From the NCBI RefSeq assembly GCF_025060895.1, contig NZ_JANZKV010000147.1, positions 1 through 58,960 of the forward strand: DNA of 58,960 bases, written 5' to 3'. The notes beneath the pieces were generated by a model. That model did no database searches. It was not told where the DNA came from and saw only the letters and a list, made by a program, of their open reading frames with translations. The position numbers and the translations under genes are program-made. This document shows, in pieces, positions 1 through 8,504 of this stretch. Each line of letters opens with the position of its first letter. The stretch's first letter is position 1. This stretch comes from Stieleria sedimenti (lineage in GTDB: Bacteria; Planctomycetota; Planctomycetia; Pirellulales; Pirellulaceae).

Positions 1-748
1 AGTGCAAAACTGGAACTAAGCGGAGAACCAATTGTCGCCGAACACCAACTCCATCTTTTGGCCTGTGGAACTGTGCAATAGCGATGGTGCGCTGACGAAC
101 GCCCTACCTCACCACCATCCATTTCACCTAGCCTCCGCCCTTTGGAGAATGCGAGAATGTTCCGGACCGAGTACGCGGTACACCTGCGTTATGCAAAGGG
201 TCTTGCTCATTTCAGCCGTGAAGCGCAACTTCCGTTTGCCCTCCCCGTACAAAACCAATTCGAAGAGAGTCCCCGGATTTTGCAGGCTTTTTCTGCCTGA
301 AGTGCCTGCTTCGATGCGATTGGCGTCTCTTTCGACCGGTCGCGCGACGACTCGAATAAGAAATTCGGTTGACGCTTTGCCGTGATCTCGTCGTGTTGGA
401 TGCGGCGCTGATTGCAGCCTCCGCCGTGTGCTTCGGCAACGCCAATTGCCGCCTTCATGCCGCTGCGTCAAGTGTTGCAGGCTCCCGATACGACTCGGTG
501 GCTTTCACTTCACAGAGTTGAAACTAGGGTACCCACCGGAAATCATCGGATTTCAAGGGCCACATTTCGATGCGGCGCCAAAGCCGAATCAGTTTTTTAC
601 CAAGCACCTTGACCGCAATCGACATTCCGATGGAAATATTCGTCATCAGGACGGCAGTAAACCGCTTGATCGATATTGGAGAGTTTGACGCCTGAAGTTT
701 TTGCCGTGATGCCGTCCTGGTTTGGGAATTTTCAAAATCAATCAAAAC
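1..748. other. Gene-poor stretch at window start
   Basis: Several open frames cross this stretch on both strands, but none has a signal peptide, a family motif or a convincing ribosome-binding site, and they overlap one another. Compositions rich in Arg, Ser and Pro suggest out-of-frame translation. I see no gene here. It may be decayed coding sequence or the upstream region of the membrane protein that starts at 749. Confidence 0.5.
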
Positions 749-1525
749 ATGACAAGCAAGCCAAACCCTTACAAATCAGTACCGGTTCCGGACGAAAATC
801 GCAGAACCGATCCGATCGAAGGTTCCGCGGTGCTGCATCGTGGACTCGGCGCGTTAGTCGGATCAATCTATGGCAGCTGTCTGATTGTATTTCTTGCGTT
901 CATGCTGCTGGCCATCACAATCAAGTCAGGCCTTTTCGCTTGGCTCGGCGTGAAAGGCGGGGTCTTAGTGGGTGGGAAGTTCTTTCTTCCCGTCTGTGCG
1001 TTTTCAGGAGGAACGTTGAGTGGCTTGATTTGTGGAGCGAAGAGAGGACAACGCCCTCTGGTGACTCTTCCAGTTGCATCGTTAGCGCCTGTGATCTTGC
1101 TCATCTACGGAGCCCTGTTCAGTACCAATGTGAAGTTGACCATCTTCATCGCTTTCACGGTGTTGTTGAGTGCGATCGGTAGCACTCTTCTCTGTCACTT
1201 GCTCATCGGTTCGATTGTACGTAAACGCCGCGCGGTCGTTGACTTGTTGCAAGCCGATAGCAGTGCGTCCCCGGGGCTGGGTACCGCAGGTTTCCAGATT
1301 TTCCTCACGGTCTGCATGGTTGTCGGCATGGTAACCACGTCGAATTTAGCGGGCCAACCAGCGGACTATCTCGCTGGGATCACCGCCGGTGCCGGCATCG
1401 TTGGAATGTTGAGCGGACTGCACCTGCTTTCTGCTTATCCCAATCGTCTTCGCATCGGCACTCTGACAACCATTGTCTGCGTCCTCGCCGTTTTGATTCT
1501 GGTCTTCCTGCAATTCTACGAGTGA
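749..1525 (+). CDS. Multi-pass membrane protein with N-terminal NPY motif
   Basis: About 258 aa. The frame is open from a TTG at 722, but the ATG at 749 is preferred because it places NPYKS near the N-terminus; an NPY motif close to the start is common in planctomycete membrane proteins. Six or so hydrophobic segments follow, and the last ends at the C-terminus. A cytoplasmic-looking KRR segment and the motifs ASPG, PADY and YPNRLRIG lie in the C-terminal half. The same motifs occur in the same order in the minus-strand protein at 19599-20465, so the two are paralogues. Function is unknown. No partner genes are close on this strand. Confidence 0.75.
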   Translation: MTSKPNPYKSVPVPDENRRTDPIEGSAVLHRGLGALVGSIYGSCLIVFLAFMLLAITIKSGLFAWLGVKGGVLVGGKFFLPVCAFSGGTLSGLICGAKRGQRPLVTLPVASLAPVILLIYGALFSTNVKLTIFIAFTVLLSAIGSTLLCHLLIGSIVRKRRAVVDLLQADSSASPGLGTAGFQIFLTVCMVVGMVTTSNLAGQPADYLAGITAGAGIVGMLSGLHLLSAYPNRLRIGTLTTIVCVLAVLILVFLQFYE

Positions 1526-1831
1526 AACCGTGGAACAGGAGTGTCTTAGAAATTCTGAGTACAACGAATGTCATCTAACGACCAGCACACCGCTAGAATG
1601 GCATGACGGCAACCGCAAGCGTCAAACTACGTCAGTATGTCCTCATCCACCGCTCAGCAAGTTCGTACCCGCAAGTGTCTTTGTCGGTTCGGCGGTCCAT
1701 GAGAAATCTCATGCGAAAGCGCTGCGCACTGCTGCTTTGGGGCTCTGCGCAAGAGCCAAACTTTGTGTCGTCGGTTGGTGAAGGCTGAAATTCCATGACT
1801 GCTATGTCTCAAACCGAGAAGAAAGGATGGC
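1526..1831. other. Intergenic stretch between convergent genes
   Basis: About 300 bases between the end of the plus-strand membrane protein and the end of the minus-strand ECF sigma operon. Short open frames are present but show no protein-like features. I see no clear terminator hairpin. Confidence 0.4.
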
Positions 1832-2194
1832 TTAGCGGACCACTCGTGCGGCGATCAGGCAAGGGACGGAGGCATTCTGGAACTTGATCTGTCGATTCAT
1901 TGTGATCGGTCTGTTCTCCAGCGGATCACCCGATCGAGAATAGCCTCTCCCTTCGATGGCCACGAACGAACCGAAGCGATCGACAATTGGATCATCGGCA
2001 GGCAGAGCCGATAGATGCGCTTTCAGTCGCCGCTGTACGTCTGCGACAGTGGCTGAATCCGCCTCCTTGAATTCTCTGTCGAGGTCAGCCTCCTGAAGTT
2101 GCGATTTGTCAACCAACCGAAACACAGCGGCGATGGTGACAGCAACAATCACCAAAGCGGTCGCGGCGACAATGAATTCTAGATAGCGTTTCAT
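1832..2194 (-). CDS. Small single-pass membrane protein, last gene of ECF sigma operon
   Basis: About 120 aa from the ATG at 2194 (MKRYLEF). A longer frame from 2224 would overlap the upstream gene and add ten residues with no hydrophobic character, so the inner start is preferred. Residues 6-27 form one transmembrane helix or uncleaved signal anchor. The rest is hydrophilic and would lie outside the cytoplasm. It lies about 20 bases after the stop of the 124-aa gene and in the same direction, so it is probably the fourth gene of the operon led by the sigma factor at 3262-3822. No family recognised. Confidence 0.6.
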   Translation of the reverse strand: MKRYLEFIVAATALVIVAVTIAAVFRLVDKSQLQEADLDREFKEADSATVADVQRRLKAHLSALPADDPIVDRFGSFVAIEGRGYSRSGDPLENRPITMNRQIKFQNASVPCLIAARVVR

Positions 2195-2214
2195 GTCTGT
2201 CCTTAGCCTTTGGT

Positions 2215-2589
2215 TCACTTGCACGGTGACACGGTTGCGTCAATTCCGGCCGTCGCTCGTCCAACGATTTCTCGTAGCGGACGGACGAACAGTTTGGCAT
2301 CGCAGTCGCCAAGCCGTTTCTCAAGTCCCATCGCCAGAGTCTCGAGCTCGAGTGAATCACCAAGTTCCCAAAACTTCCATCTGGGATACCGGCTCCGGTA
2401 GATTTCACTTAACTGATCATCAGGTGAAAACTGGTACCGTGAGTCGGCTGGAAAGCCGAATGCTTCACAAATCTCGCAAAGTAACCAGTCAACGTCTTGC
2501 ATTCGATCCCCATGCACTTGTTCCCAAATCGCCTTCTGAGAAACGCGGTTGCGGTAGACGGCTGGAAGACGAGTGCAGAACAATTTCAT
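2215..2589 (-). CDS. Small soluble protein with acyl-carrier-like GDSLELE motif
   Basis: 124 aa, soluble, no signal peptide, ATG start preceded by a purine-rich AAAGA stretch. The central motif LGDSLELETL followed by an amphipathic helix resembles the phosphopantetheine-attachment region of acyl carrier proteins (DSL with an acidic residue a few positions later) and the ACP-like DUF1493 proteins. That similarity is seen by eye and is not strong; the N-terminal Cys/Trp-rich part is unlike a typical ACP. It sits third in the ECF sigma operon, 49 bases after the 200-aa membrane protein and about 20 bases before the 120-aa membrane protein. Confidence 0.6.
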   Translation of the reverse strand: MKLFCTRLPAVYRNRVSQKAIWEQVHGDRMQDVDWLLCEICEAFGFPADSRYQFSPDDQLSEIYRSRYPRWKFWELGDSLELETLAMGLEKRLGDCDAKLFVRPLREIVGRATAGIDATVSPCK

Positions 2590-2638
2590 TCTTTGACGCT
2601 ATGGGATTTTGAGTTGGTCACTGCAGGAGGTCGGTTTT

Positions 2639-3241
2639 TTAATCTGTCGGTTCTCCGTTGCTGGCCGATCCGGATCTGTGGTTAGCGATCTCAAAGCCAA
2701 TCATTCCTCCGGCAACGAGCGAACAAACGATCAGACCGACGAGTCTCACTAACGATACGTGATCGACCTGGACCATTTGTCTCGCTATCTCGGCTATGAC
2801 GGTGCCACCGAGCGCACCAACAAATGCGCGTGCAAATCGATTCTTGTAGCTCGCGGATTCTGTTTTTCGGTCACTCATACTTTCGGCTCGGATGTACTGT
2901 TGATACGTGAAGTAACTAACGCCAGGACGTACGTGACTGCCGCGCCACAAAACCGAAGCGATCAGCAAGATGCCGTTGACGGCACCTTTCATGTGGTAAG
3001 GAGCCATTGTCAACGACTTTCCGTTCCTTGACACAATCAAGGGTAGAACTGCGGCGGCGACCACAATTCCCAAGATCATCGCGGAACCCTGTCCAAGCCA
3101 ATCTCCCCATGATGACGTGATCCGATCGTCCACAAACAGCGAGAAGAGTAACAAGCCTGTAATCACTCCGATCAAAAACACCGCCCCGGCTTCTTGATCG
3201 CGTGTTTGCCAATCCGATTGACTGTTGGAGTCGCCGGTCAT
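2639..3241 (-). CDS. Multi-pass membrane protein, second gene of ECF sigma operon
   Basis: 200 aa. Hydrophobic segments lie at about 20-37, 52-72, 86-100, 138-155 and 164-186, so four or five membrane helices are likely. The middle (about 104-135) is hydrophilic and rich in Tyr, Arg and Lys. Hydrophilic tails flank both ends. It starts 20 bases after the stop of the ECF sigma gene, and the 124-aa soluble gene follows 49 bases later. Membrane proteins next to ECF genes are often anti-sigma factors, but I see no HxxxCxxC zinc motif here, so an anti-sigma role is only a guess. Confidence 0.7.
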   Translation of the reverse strand: MTGDSNSQSDWQTRDQEAGAVFLIGVITGLLLFSLFVDDRITSSWGDWLGQGSAMILGIVVAAAVLPLIVSRNGKSLTMAPYHMKGAVNGILLIASVLWRGSHVRPGVSYFTYQQYIRAESMSDRKTESASYKNRFARAFVGALGGTVIAEIARQMVQVDHVSLVRLVGLIVCSLVAGGMIGFEIANHRSGSASNGEPTD

Positions 3242-3261
3242 GATTCACTTTGCGCTTTCCG

Positions 3262-3822
3262 TTACCCGACTTCTTTGCTCAGCAATTCCCGCAGCCGCGT
3301 TGTCCCCCGGTAGATCAACGCGGCGACGGCGCCTTTGTTTCGATTCATTCGCTGCCCAATTTCATCCAGTGGCAAGCCCTTCAGGTGATGCAGTTCGATT
3401 GCCTCTCGTTGTGCGGTTGGCAGACATGACAGGGCCTTGGCCAGCCGTAGTTCCTGTTCCTGTCGTATCGCTCGCTGACTGGGACTGGACTGCTGAGCAG
3501 CCAGCCACTGATTGACTCGCGAAGCGGACTCTTCCATTGCCTGCATCGAGAGCTCGCGCTGGACATCACGTGCCTGAGTGCGAAACTTACGTATTTCATC
3601 GAGCAGGTTGTTGGCGAAAATCCGCCGCAGCCATGGCACGCGTTCGTCCTCATCGATTTTTTTCCAGTCGGCCCGTCCGGCCTCCAGCAGCGTCACTTGC
3701 ACCACACCGGAGACATCGACCTTTCCCGCCAACGCTTCGTCCAACTGGAGTCGGCCAAGCATTCCCAGATAGTCGCGGTATTCTTCAAGTTGTGCAGCTT
3801 GATCGTCTGGCAGGGAAACCAC
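3262..3822 (-). CDS. ECF-family RNA polymerase sigma factor
   Basis: 186 aa from a GTG at 3822; no closer ATG keeps region 2 intact. Region 2 covers about residues 30-100, with a VPWLRRIFANNLLDEIRKF segment typical of ECF sigma factors that directs -10 recognition. Region 4 covers about 120-184, with the helix-turn-helix LPTAQREAIELHHLKGLPLD and a KGAVAALIYRGTTRLRELL recognition helix. The sequence resembles the planctomycete ECF01-Gob type group, which usually regulates surface or signalling functions. It heads a minus-strand operon with two membrane proteins and a small soluble protein. A regulatory kinase is not adjacent, unlike the ECF gene at 40047. Confidence 0.9.
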   Translation of the reverse strand: MVSLPDDQAAQLEEYRDYLGMLGRLQLDEALAGKVDVSGVVQVTLLEAGRADWKKIDEDERVPWLRRIFANNLLDEIRKFRTQARDVQRELSMQAMEESASRVNQWLAAQQSSPSQRAIRQEQELRLAKALSCLPTAQREAIELHHLKGLPLDEIGQRMNRNKGAVAALIYRGTTRLRELLSKEVG

Positions 3823-4027
3823 TCTGTTGACCTCAGCGGGCTTGGTGACAATGGATTACGATCAATCCGAGAAAACTTTCGAAATTAAATTGGCGTCATC
3901 CACGTTCAGTTTAACCGCTAAAGCAATCGAGGGTTTTTGTATCGTCGGGCGTTGCTTGGCGAGATCGTGAAAACCTGATTTACCTAATCCTTTCATTAAC
4001 GCTCTTTCTGGACTATCGGAATCGATT

Positions 4028-4669
4028 ATGCCAACGTGCCGACATCTCTTGACTGCGTTCGCATTCTGCGTGCTTGCATTCGGGTCCCATCTCAACGCTG
4101 ACGAAACACCCAATGGTGCAGACGAAACAACCAAGATCGACGAACGGTTTCGCAAGCTCATTCCCGCCGCGACGGCAATCGATCGCAAAGAGTTTGAAGT
4201 GATCGCGCGATCCCCGGGCGCTCCGACAGCCAAGTCATTTAGCGAACATTCGCTCACCGCCGCATTGATGCTCCCCAAGATCCGACCATGCGAAGGTAAG
4301 TCAGCGGAACAATTCCGATACTTGAACGACGGTTCTCCACGTCCCATCAAAATCGTTCAAGAAATGTATCGTCCGGTTGGGGCCGGCAACGTTGTTTTGT
4401 TCGTCCCGCCGGTGACCATGATTCACTCCGAACGGATCACGCGGTGCGAGGCCACGGTGGAAGGAAAGACGGCACGAGGCTCCTTCGATTTTCATGTACC
4501 GGATCTCTACGAAGGCAGCGCTGACTTCGTCGCCAAGAAGAACGACGAACGTGGCTGGCAAATGATCGAGTTTCAGATGAAAACGATTGGAATTCACGTC
4601 GCACGCGAAGCGGACGGAAAATGGCGACGAGTCAATGGCGAGGAAAAGCACAAGACAAAGCCCGACTGA
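4028..4669 (+). CDS. Secreted protein of unknown function
   Basis: 213 aa. Residues 1-24 form a signal peptide (hydrophobic LLTAFAFCVLAFGS, cleavage near LNA-DE). The mature part begins with an acidic stretch, contains a Pro-rich middle (FVPPVTMIHSER) and ends with a Lys-rich hydrophilic tail. No catalytic motif or known family recognised. The next gene (4753) is also a secreted protein on the same strand, 83 bases on, but no operon signal is clear. Confidence 0.7.
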   Translation: MPTCRHLLTAFAFCVLAFGSHLNADETPNGADETTKIDERFRKLIPAATAIDRKEFEVIARSPGAPTAKSFSEHSLTAALMLPKIRPCEGKSAEQFRYLNDGSPRPIKIVQEMYRPVGAGNVVLFVPPVTMIHSERITRCEATVEGKTARGSFDFHVPDLYEGSADFVAKKNDERGWQMIEFQMKTIGIHVAREADGKWRRVNGEEKHKTKPD

Positions 4670-4752
4670 TGTTGCGTCGAAGGCAATGCTTCTTGCGTCC
4701 TATTGTTTTGACCGACTCGGTTTTAATCTGAATTGGAAATAGGTTACTGATC

Positions 4753-5820
4753 ATGCGATTTTCCGCATTTCTTTTACTCGTTGCACTGCTCTTTCAGCCG
4801 GTAGCGGGCCAGCAGCCTGAGAGCCTGGATTTCCGTACCGTGGCCGCTCCATCGGACATCCATGTATTGGAATCTCCCGAATTGGTGGAATTGATCGATC
4901 TTGGCGATACTCAAGTGTCGGAACTGGATCCTATCGTGCAGGGATGGAAGACCGAGTATCAACGCAAGAAACAGAAGATGGATGCTCTGCCGCCGGAGGA
5001 TCAAGTAAGCCGGCGCGGATGGCCGCCCACACGTGACAGGGAGCTACACGATTCGATCGCGAGTGTTCTCGATGAGGCGCAGCTTCAGCGATTCAGTGAA
5101 ATTCTAGCCTTGTGGACTTTGGGACCGGTTCAGTCTGGCGACGCATTTCGACTCGACCGAACCGGCGAGTTGCGATTGTCGGTCGATCAGCATGTGGCGT
5201 TGCACAAACTCAACACGCGGTGGGTGCTCGATTCCTTTCCAAAATTCACCGGTCGATTTGAATTTTCGAAACCGGGAGAAAACGTTAGCCGATCCATAAG
5301 CGTCCGCCGGATGCTGGAACGCTGGGAAGCGATCACGGAGTTGGCGGTAAAATTCAAGCCGGAACGTGATCGGATTTGGAAACAGATACTTTCGCCTCAA
5401 CAAATAAAGCGTTGGCGTGAGCTTGCGCTTCAAACCGCATTTTCAAGATATGACTTCCGGGTCTTGCTGGAGCACGCCGGAGCGCGGCGGCGGTCTGATC
5501 GCCCCAATTCGGGTACATCCTACGATTACCTCGTTCCCTACTTCATCCCTCCGCCTGAGGTATTTGGCTGGAGCGAAGATCAAATAAAAAACGTACGAGC
5601 GATCATCGGTGAATACGAATCCCAGCCGTTCGAACGTCCGCGAACCCGAGAAGCGTGGGCTGAGGCTGCTGCGGCACGAAGGGAGCTGAAACGTCGGTAC
5701 CTGCAAAAGATCGAAGCCGTGATGACGGTGGAGCAAAGACAACGGTGGCGTGGCATGCTCGGTGATCCGGCGAGTTTTGCAGCCGAAAAGATCTTCGGTG
5801 AAAAGATCGATAACGAATAG
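4753..5820 (+). CDS. Secreted helical protein with five LSxxQ-type motifs
   Basis: 355 aa. A signal peptide covers residues 1-19 (cleavage near VAG-QQ). The mature protein is rich in Glu, Arg and Gln and looks mostly helical. A short motif of the form (L/W/M)-(S/T/D)-x-x-Q followed by basic and aromatic residues occurs five times, near residues 106, 142, 213, 272 and 324. Similar LTxxQ motifs mark Spy/CpxP-type periplasmic proteins and many planctomycete exported proteins, but this protein is much longer than Spy and no function can be assigned. No close operon partner. Confidence 0.7.
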   Translation: MRFSAFLLLVALLFQPVAGQQPESLDFRTVAAPSDIHVLESPELVELIDLGDTQVSELDPIVQGWKTEYQRKKQKMDALPPEDQVSRRGWPPTRDRELHDSIASVLDEAQLQRFSEILALWTLGPVQSGDAFRLDRTGELRLSVDQHVALHKLNTRWVLDSFPKFTGRFEFSKPGENVSRSISVRRMLERWEAITELAVKFKPERDRIWKQILSPQQIKRWRELALQTAFSRYDFRVLLEHAGARRRSDRPNSGTSYDYLVPYFIPPPEVFGWSEDQIKNVRAIIGEYESQPFERPRTREAWAEAAAARRELKRRYLQKIEAVMTVEQRQRWRGMLGDPASFAAEKIFGEKIDNE

Positions 5821-5976
5821 TAGAGTCATCGTATCGATCCCGCTGCGACATCGCGGGGGACTAGCAGAAGCATCAAATAGTCTTTTTGCTCAAATGGGGA
5901 AGGAACGGCGTCATAGCGGATATCGTCGTGACGCTTCTACAGTACGAGCCCTCGCGTTTTTACCAGCTGTTACGAG

Positions 5977-6522
5977 ATGATAAAGCAACCAACTCGAGAG
6001 ACGATGGAGCGGATCGGCTCCAGCTTCATGACGTGGTTTATTACCGCATTCGTTCTGCTAACGGGCGTTATTTGGTTTGTCTTGTTTTATCCGCTGGTTC
6101 AGACTTGGTTCTATGAACCGGTCGCCGGGATCGTCGTGCAAAGCGAAATGGAAGACTGCGGTATGGAGGTGGGCGGGTACTCGGAAGAAATTCGCTTTGC
6201 CTACACCGTCGGGGGTCGAACATTTCGAGACGGTCGCCTGCGGTGTGACATAGCCCGAATGTGCGAGTCCAAAGACACGGTTACAGCGATTCTGGAAGAA
6301 TATCCGGTCGGCGCGAAGGTTCAGGGTTGGTACGACCCGAACCGTCCTCAGATTGCCGTGATTGAACGCTCGCCGGCGGAAATGCACTGGGTTTTCATAT
6401 CGGTAATCTGTGGATTTTTGTTCATTTTCTTTTGCATTTGGGGGATGCAGCGCAGCAATGCTCGCCGGGCAGCCGAGCTTAAAAGACGTCGCAAAGCCAA
6501 GAACGCGTCCGCGAAAGAGTGA
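5977..6522 (+). CDS. DUF3592-like membrane protein
   Basis: 181 aa with a membrane helix near residues 17-40 and a second near 132-153, enclosing an extracytoplasmic domain. That domain has the DUF3592 pattern: an early beta region, FAYTVGGRTF, then YPVGAKVQGWYDPNRPQIAVIE, which matches the family hallmark (PVG-x-V-x-x-(Y/W)-YDP-x-x-P). The C-terminus is a short Arg/Lys-rich cytoplasmic tail. A second Met (MERIGSS) at 6004 could be the true start. It leads a run of three plus-strand membrane genes spaced 6 and 0 bases apart. The biochemical role of DUF3592 is unknown. Confidence 0.8.
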   Translation: MIKQPTRETMERIGSSFMTWFITAFVLLTGVIWFVLFYPLVQTWFYEPVAGIVVQSEMEDCGMEVGGYSEEIRFAYTVGGRTFRDGRLRCDIARMCESKDTVTAILEEYPVGAKVQGWYDPNRPQIAVIERSPAEMHWVFISVICGFLFIFFCIWGMQRSNARRAAELKRRRKAKNASAKE

Positions 6523-6528
6523 AGTGCT

Positions 6529-6969
6529 ATGTCGTTTCCCGGCCTGATCAAAATGCTTCTACCTACGAAAAAACTTGCCAACATGTCCAGAAAGCAAATC
6601 ATCGTTGCCGCGATCGCGTGTTTTGTGTTTTTCGTCGCGATCTTTGTCATCCTGTTGAGTCCGTTGGCCAGCGGATTGTTCGCGTCGGGCAACGACACCG
6701 CAGACGATGTGATCGGTTTGGTGGTGGCAATTCTGGTCTTGTCGGCCACCGGCATCCTTGCGGTGACCTTGGTCATTGCTTGTTGCCAGCTAGCCAAGCG
6801 TCTCGGATACGAACAATCCGCGGGGCTGTTAATGCTAATTCCAGCGGTGAACCTCATCGTTTTTTTTGTGTGGGCGTTTACCGAATCTCCCAACGAGAAG
6901 AAAATCTCGAGATTGAAGCGGGCGCAAAAGTCAAGTTCCACCGCACCTTTCAGTCACGACACAGTTTAG
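6529..6969 (+). CDS. Small multi-pass membrane protein
   Basis: 146 aa with hydrophobic segments at about 24-46, 57-85 and 101-118, and hydrophilic ends. No family motif recognised. It begins 6 bases after the DUF3592-like gene and its stop is immediately followed by the ATG of the next gene, so the three are very probably co-transcribed and may form a membrane complex. An inner Met before RKQII could be the actual start. Function unknown. Confidence 0.7.
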   Translation: MSFPGLIKMLLPTKKLANMSRKQIIVAAIACFVFFVAIFVILLSPLASGLFASGNDTADDVIGLVVAILVLSATGILAVTLVIACCQLAKRLGYEQSAGLLMLIPAVNLIVFFVWAFTESPNEKKISRLKRAQKSSSTAPFSHDTV

Positions 6970-7647
6970 ATGGATTCCGAGAACACAGAAACAACACCCC
7001 TACTGCACAAGTACGTGCCGCCGCGACAGGTTTACGCACGCGGTGTCGCAGTGGAGCGGCTGTCGGAGGACATTTTGATTGTCAAAGAGAGTCTTTGGAG
7101 CCGCATTGTTTCACTCGCCTTTGCTGCAACAATCGGTGTATTCAGCTCGCTGTTTCTCTATTGGTCCCTTCTTCAGCCGCTGATTATGGACAGCACGCGT
7201 GTGACCGTCGGCCGGTGCCTCGTGGCAGTACTCCCGTCGTTAGGAGTACTTCTCAGCCTCACGCTGCCACTAAGGATGCTTTTGACCCGGCCGATTCGGT
7301 TGGATCGAAAACGCGGTGCCATATCCAATGACAGCTGCCTTTTCGGCGGTTGGGAACATCGCTTGACTGACCTGCTCGCCATTCAAGTCTGCTACGGAAA
7401 GAGCGACGTTTATGACCACGAGAAAGGAAGTCGCCCAGTCACATTGAACTATCAAGTCAATTTGGTGTTTCGAGATACCAATTTGACACGACGCAACGTC
7501 AGCCAACAAAGGTATCTGGTCAGGATCAGGCAGATTGCTAGAGAAATTGCAACGTTCCTTGACGTCCCAGTGGTCAATTATGTCGGCCGAGCGGGAACGA
7601 TGGACGCGGGTGATGCGGAAATACGACGGTTGCTCAACGATGTTTGA
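6970..7647 (+). CDS. Membrane protein with two helices and a soluble C-terminal domain
   Basis: 225 aa. The N-terminal ~40 residues are hydrophilic, two membrane helices lie near residues 43-65 and 75-100, and the last 120 residues form a soluble mixed domain containing LDRKRGAIS and an IRQIAREIATFLDVP helix. This pattern (two helices, then a strand-rich domain reading 'RxxG') resembles bacterial PH-like or DUF-type membrane proteins, but I cannot name a family. Its ATG directly abuts the stop of the 146-aa gene, indicating translational coupling. Confidence 0.7.
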   Translation: MDSENTETTPLLHKYVPPRQVYARGVAVERLSEDILIVKESLWSRIVSLAFAATIGVFSSLFLYWSLLQPLIMDSTRVTVGRCLVAVLPSLGVLLSLTLPLRMLLTRPIRLDRKRGAISNDSCLFGGWEHRLTDLLAIQVCYGKSDVYDHEKGSRPVTLNYQVNLVFRDTNLTRRNVSQQRYLVRIRQIAREIATFLDVPVVNYVGRAGTMDAGDAEIRRLLNDV

Positions 7648-7730
7648 GCCACGATACGATGACGGAATCACCAGCCGGCTTCAGGTGAATCCGGTGCACT
7701 GATGAAACAATCAATCGAAATCGAAAACCG

Positions 7731-8504
7731 ATGCGGAGAAGAATGATGCAATGGTTAAAATACTGGCTCGTTTCGCTTCTCGGCGTGATCGCCTTCTCTG
7801 GTAGTGCTCGATCGCAAGATGGAAGCCGCCTGCCGTCGCCGCTGAAAGCTGTTTTTGTCTACGCGAACGGCAAACGTGCTGCTGACGAATTTGCCAAGGT
7901 GCTTCAATCGCGACAGATCGACACGCAAGTTGTCCGGGCGAACGATCTGAGCGAAGAACTTTTCGCGGACAAGCATTTGATCATCATCGGCGCCGATACG
8001 CTTCCCGTTTGGGGATTCAAAGCGGCAGACGACGAGATCCGTAACGCGAAGCTCCCGGTCCTAGCGATGGGTGAGGGAGGGTATAAGTTGTTGAGCAAGC
8101 TTGATCTGGACCTGGGAAACTTGCAAGTAAGCCGTGGCGAGACGACGTCTGTTCGCCCGGTCAAGCAAGCGATTTTCTGGGACGGGTTTCGACCTCCGCC
8201 TGTCGACGGAGCCCACAAATGCTTCGAAAAGTCGAAACGAATCAGCATCCAATTCGATGACGCGACCGATGGCATTCACCCGATTGCTGCGGAAGGAGAA
8301 CGCGACGGACATTACCCGTTGATGATTGAAGAACCTTGTTTCTTCTTCTGGGGTTTCGGCGGAACACTTGACCAAATGACGAAAACGGGCCGCGAGCTCC
8401 TCTGCTGGGCGTGCTACTACACCGTTGCCGCAAAACGAAATCCGGACCGAGCGTTTATGTCCTTGGATGAGGTGCAACGACGGAGGAAAGCCGACAATGA
8501 TTGA
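7731..8504 (+). CDS. Secreted protein with GATase1-like alpha/beta fold, function unknown
   Basis: 257 aa. A signal peptide covers about residues 1-29, beginning MRRRMMQWLKYW and ending near SARSQ; ATGs at 7731, 7743 and 7746 are all possible starts. The mature region has alternating hydrophobic strands and helices (KAVFVYANG, KHLIIIGADTLPVWG, LPVLAMGEGGYKLL) similar to class I glutamine-amidotransferase-like or ThuA-like folds. The catalytic Cys position of GATases reads GEGG here, so glutamine hydrolysis is unlikely. The last codons overlap by 8 bases the start of the leucine-rich-repeat lipoprotein gene, which suggests co-translation. Confidence 0.65.
   Translation: MRRRMMQWLKYWLVSLLGVIAFSGSARSQDGSRLPSPLKAVFVYANGKRAADEFAKVLQSRQIDTQVVRANDLSEELFADKHLIIIGADTLPVWGFKAADDEIRNAKLPVLAMGEGGYKLLSKLDLDLGNLQVSRGETTSVRPVKQAIFWDGFRPPPVDGAHKCFEKSKRISIQFDDATDGIHPIAAEGERDGHYPLMIEEPCFFFWGFGGTLDQMTKTGRELLCWACYYTVAAKRNPDRAFMSLDEVQRRRKADND

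Noticed and set aside
207-458. Minus-strand frame of about 80 codons near the start
   Set aside because: No signal, motif or ribosome-binding site, and it overlaps other frames; composition fits random translation.
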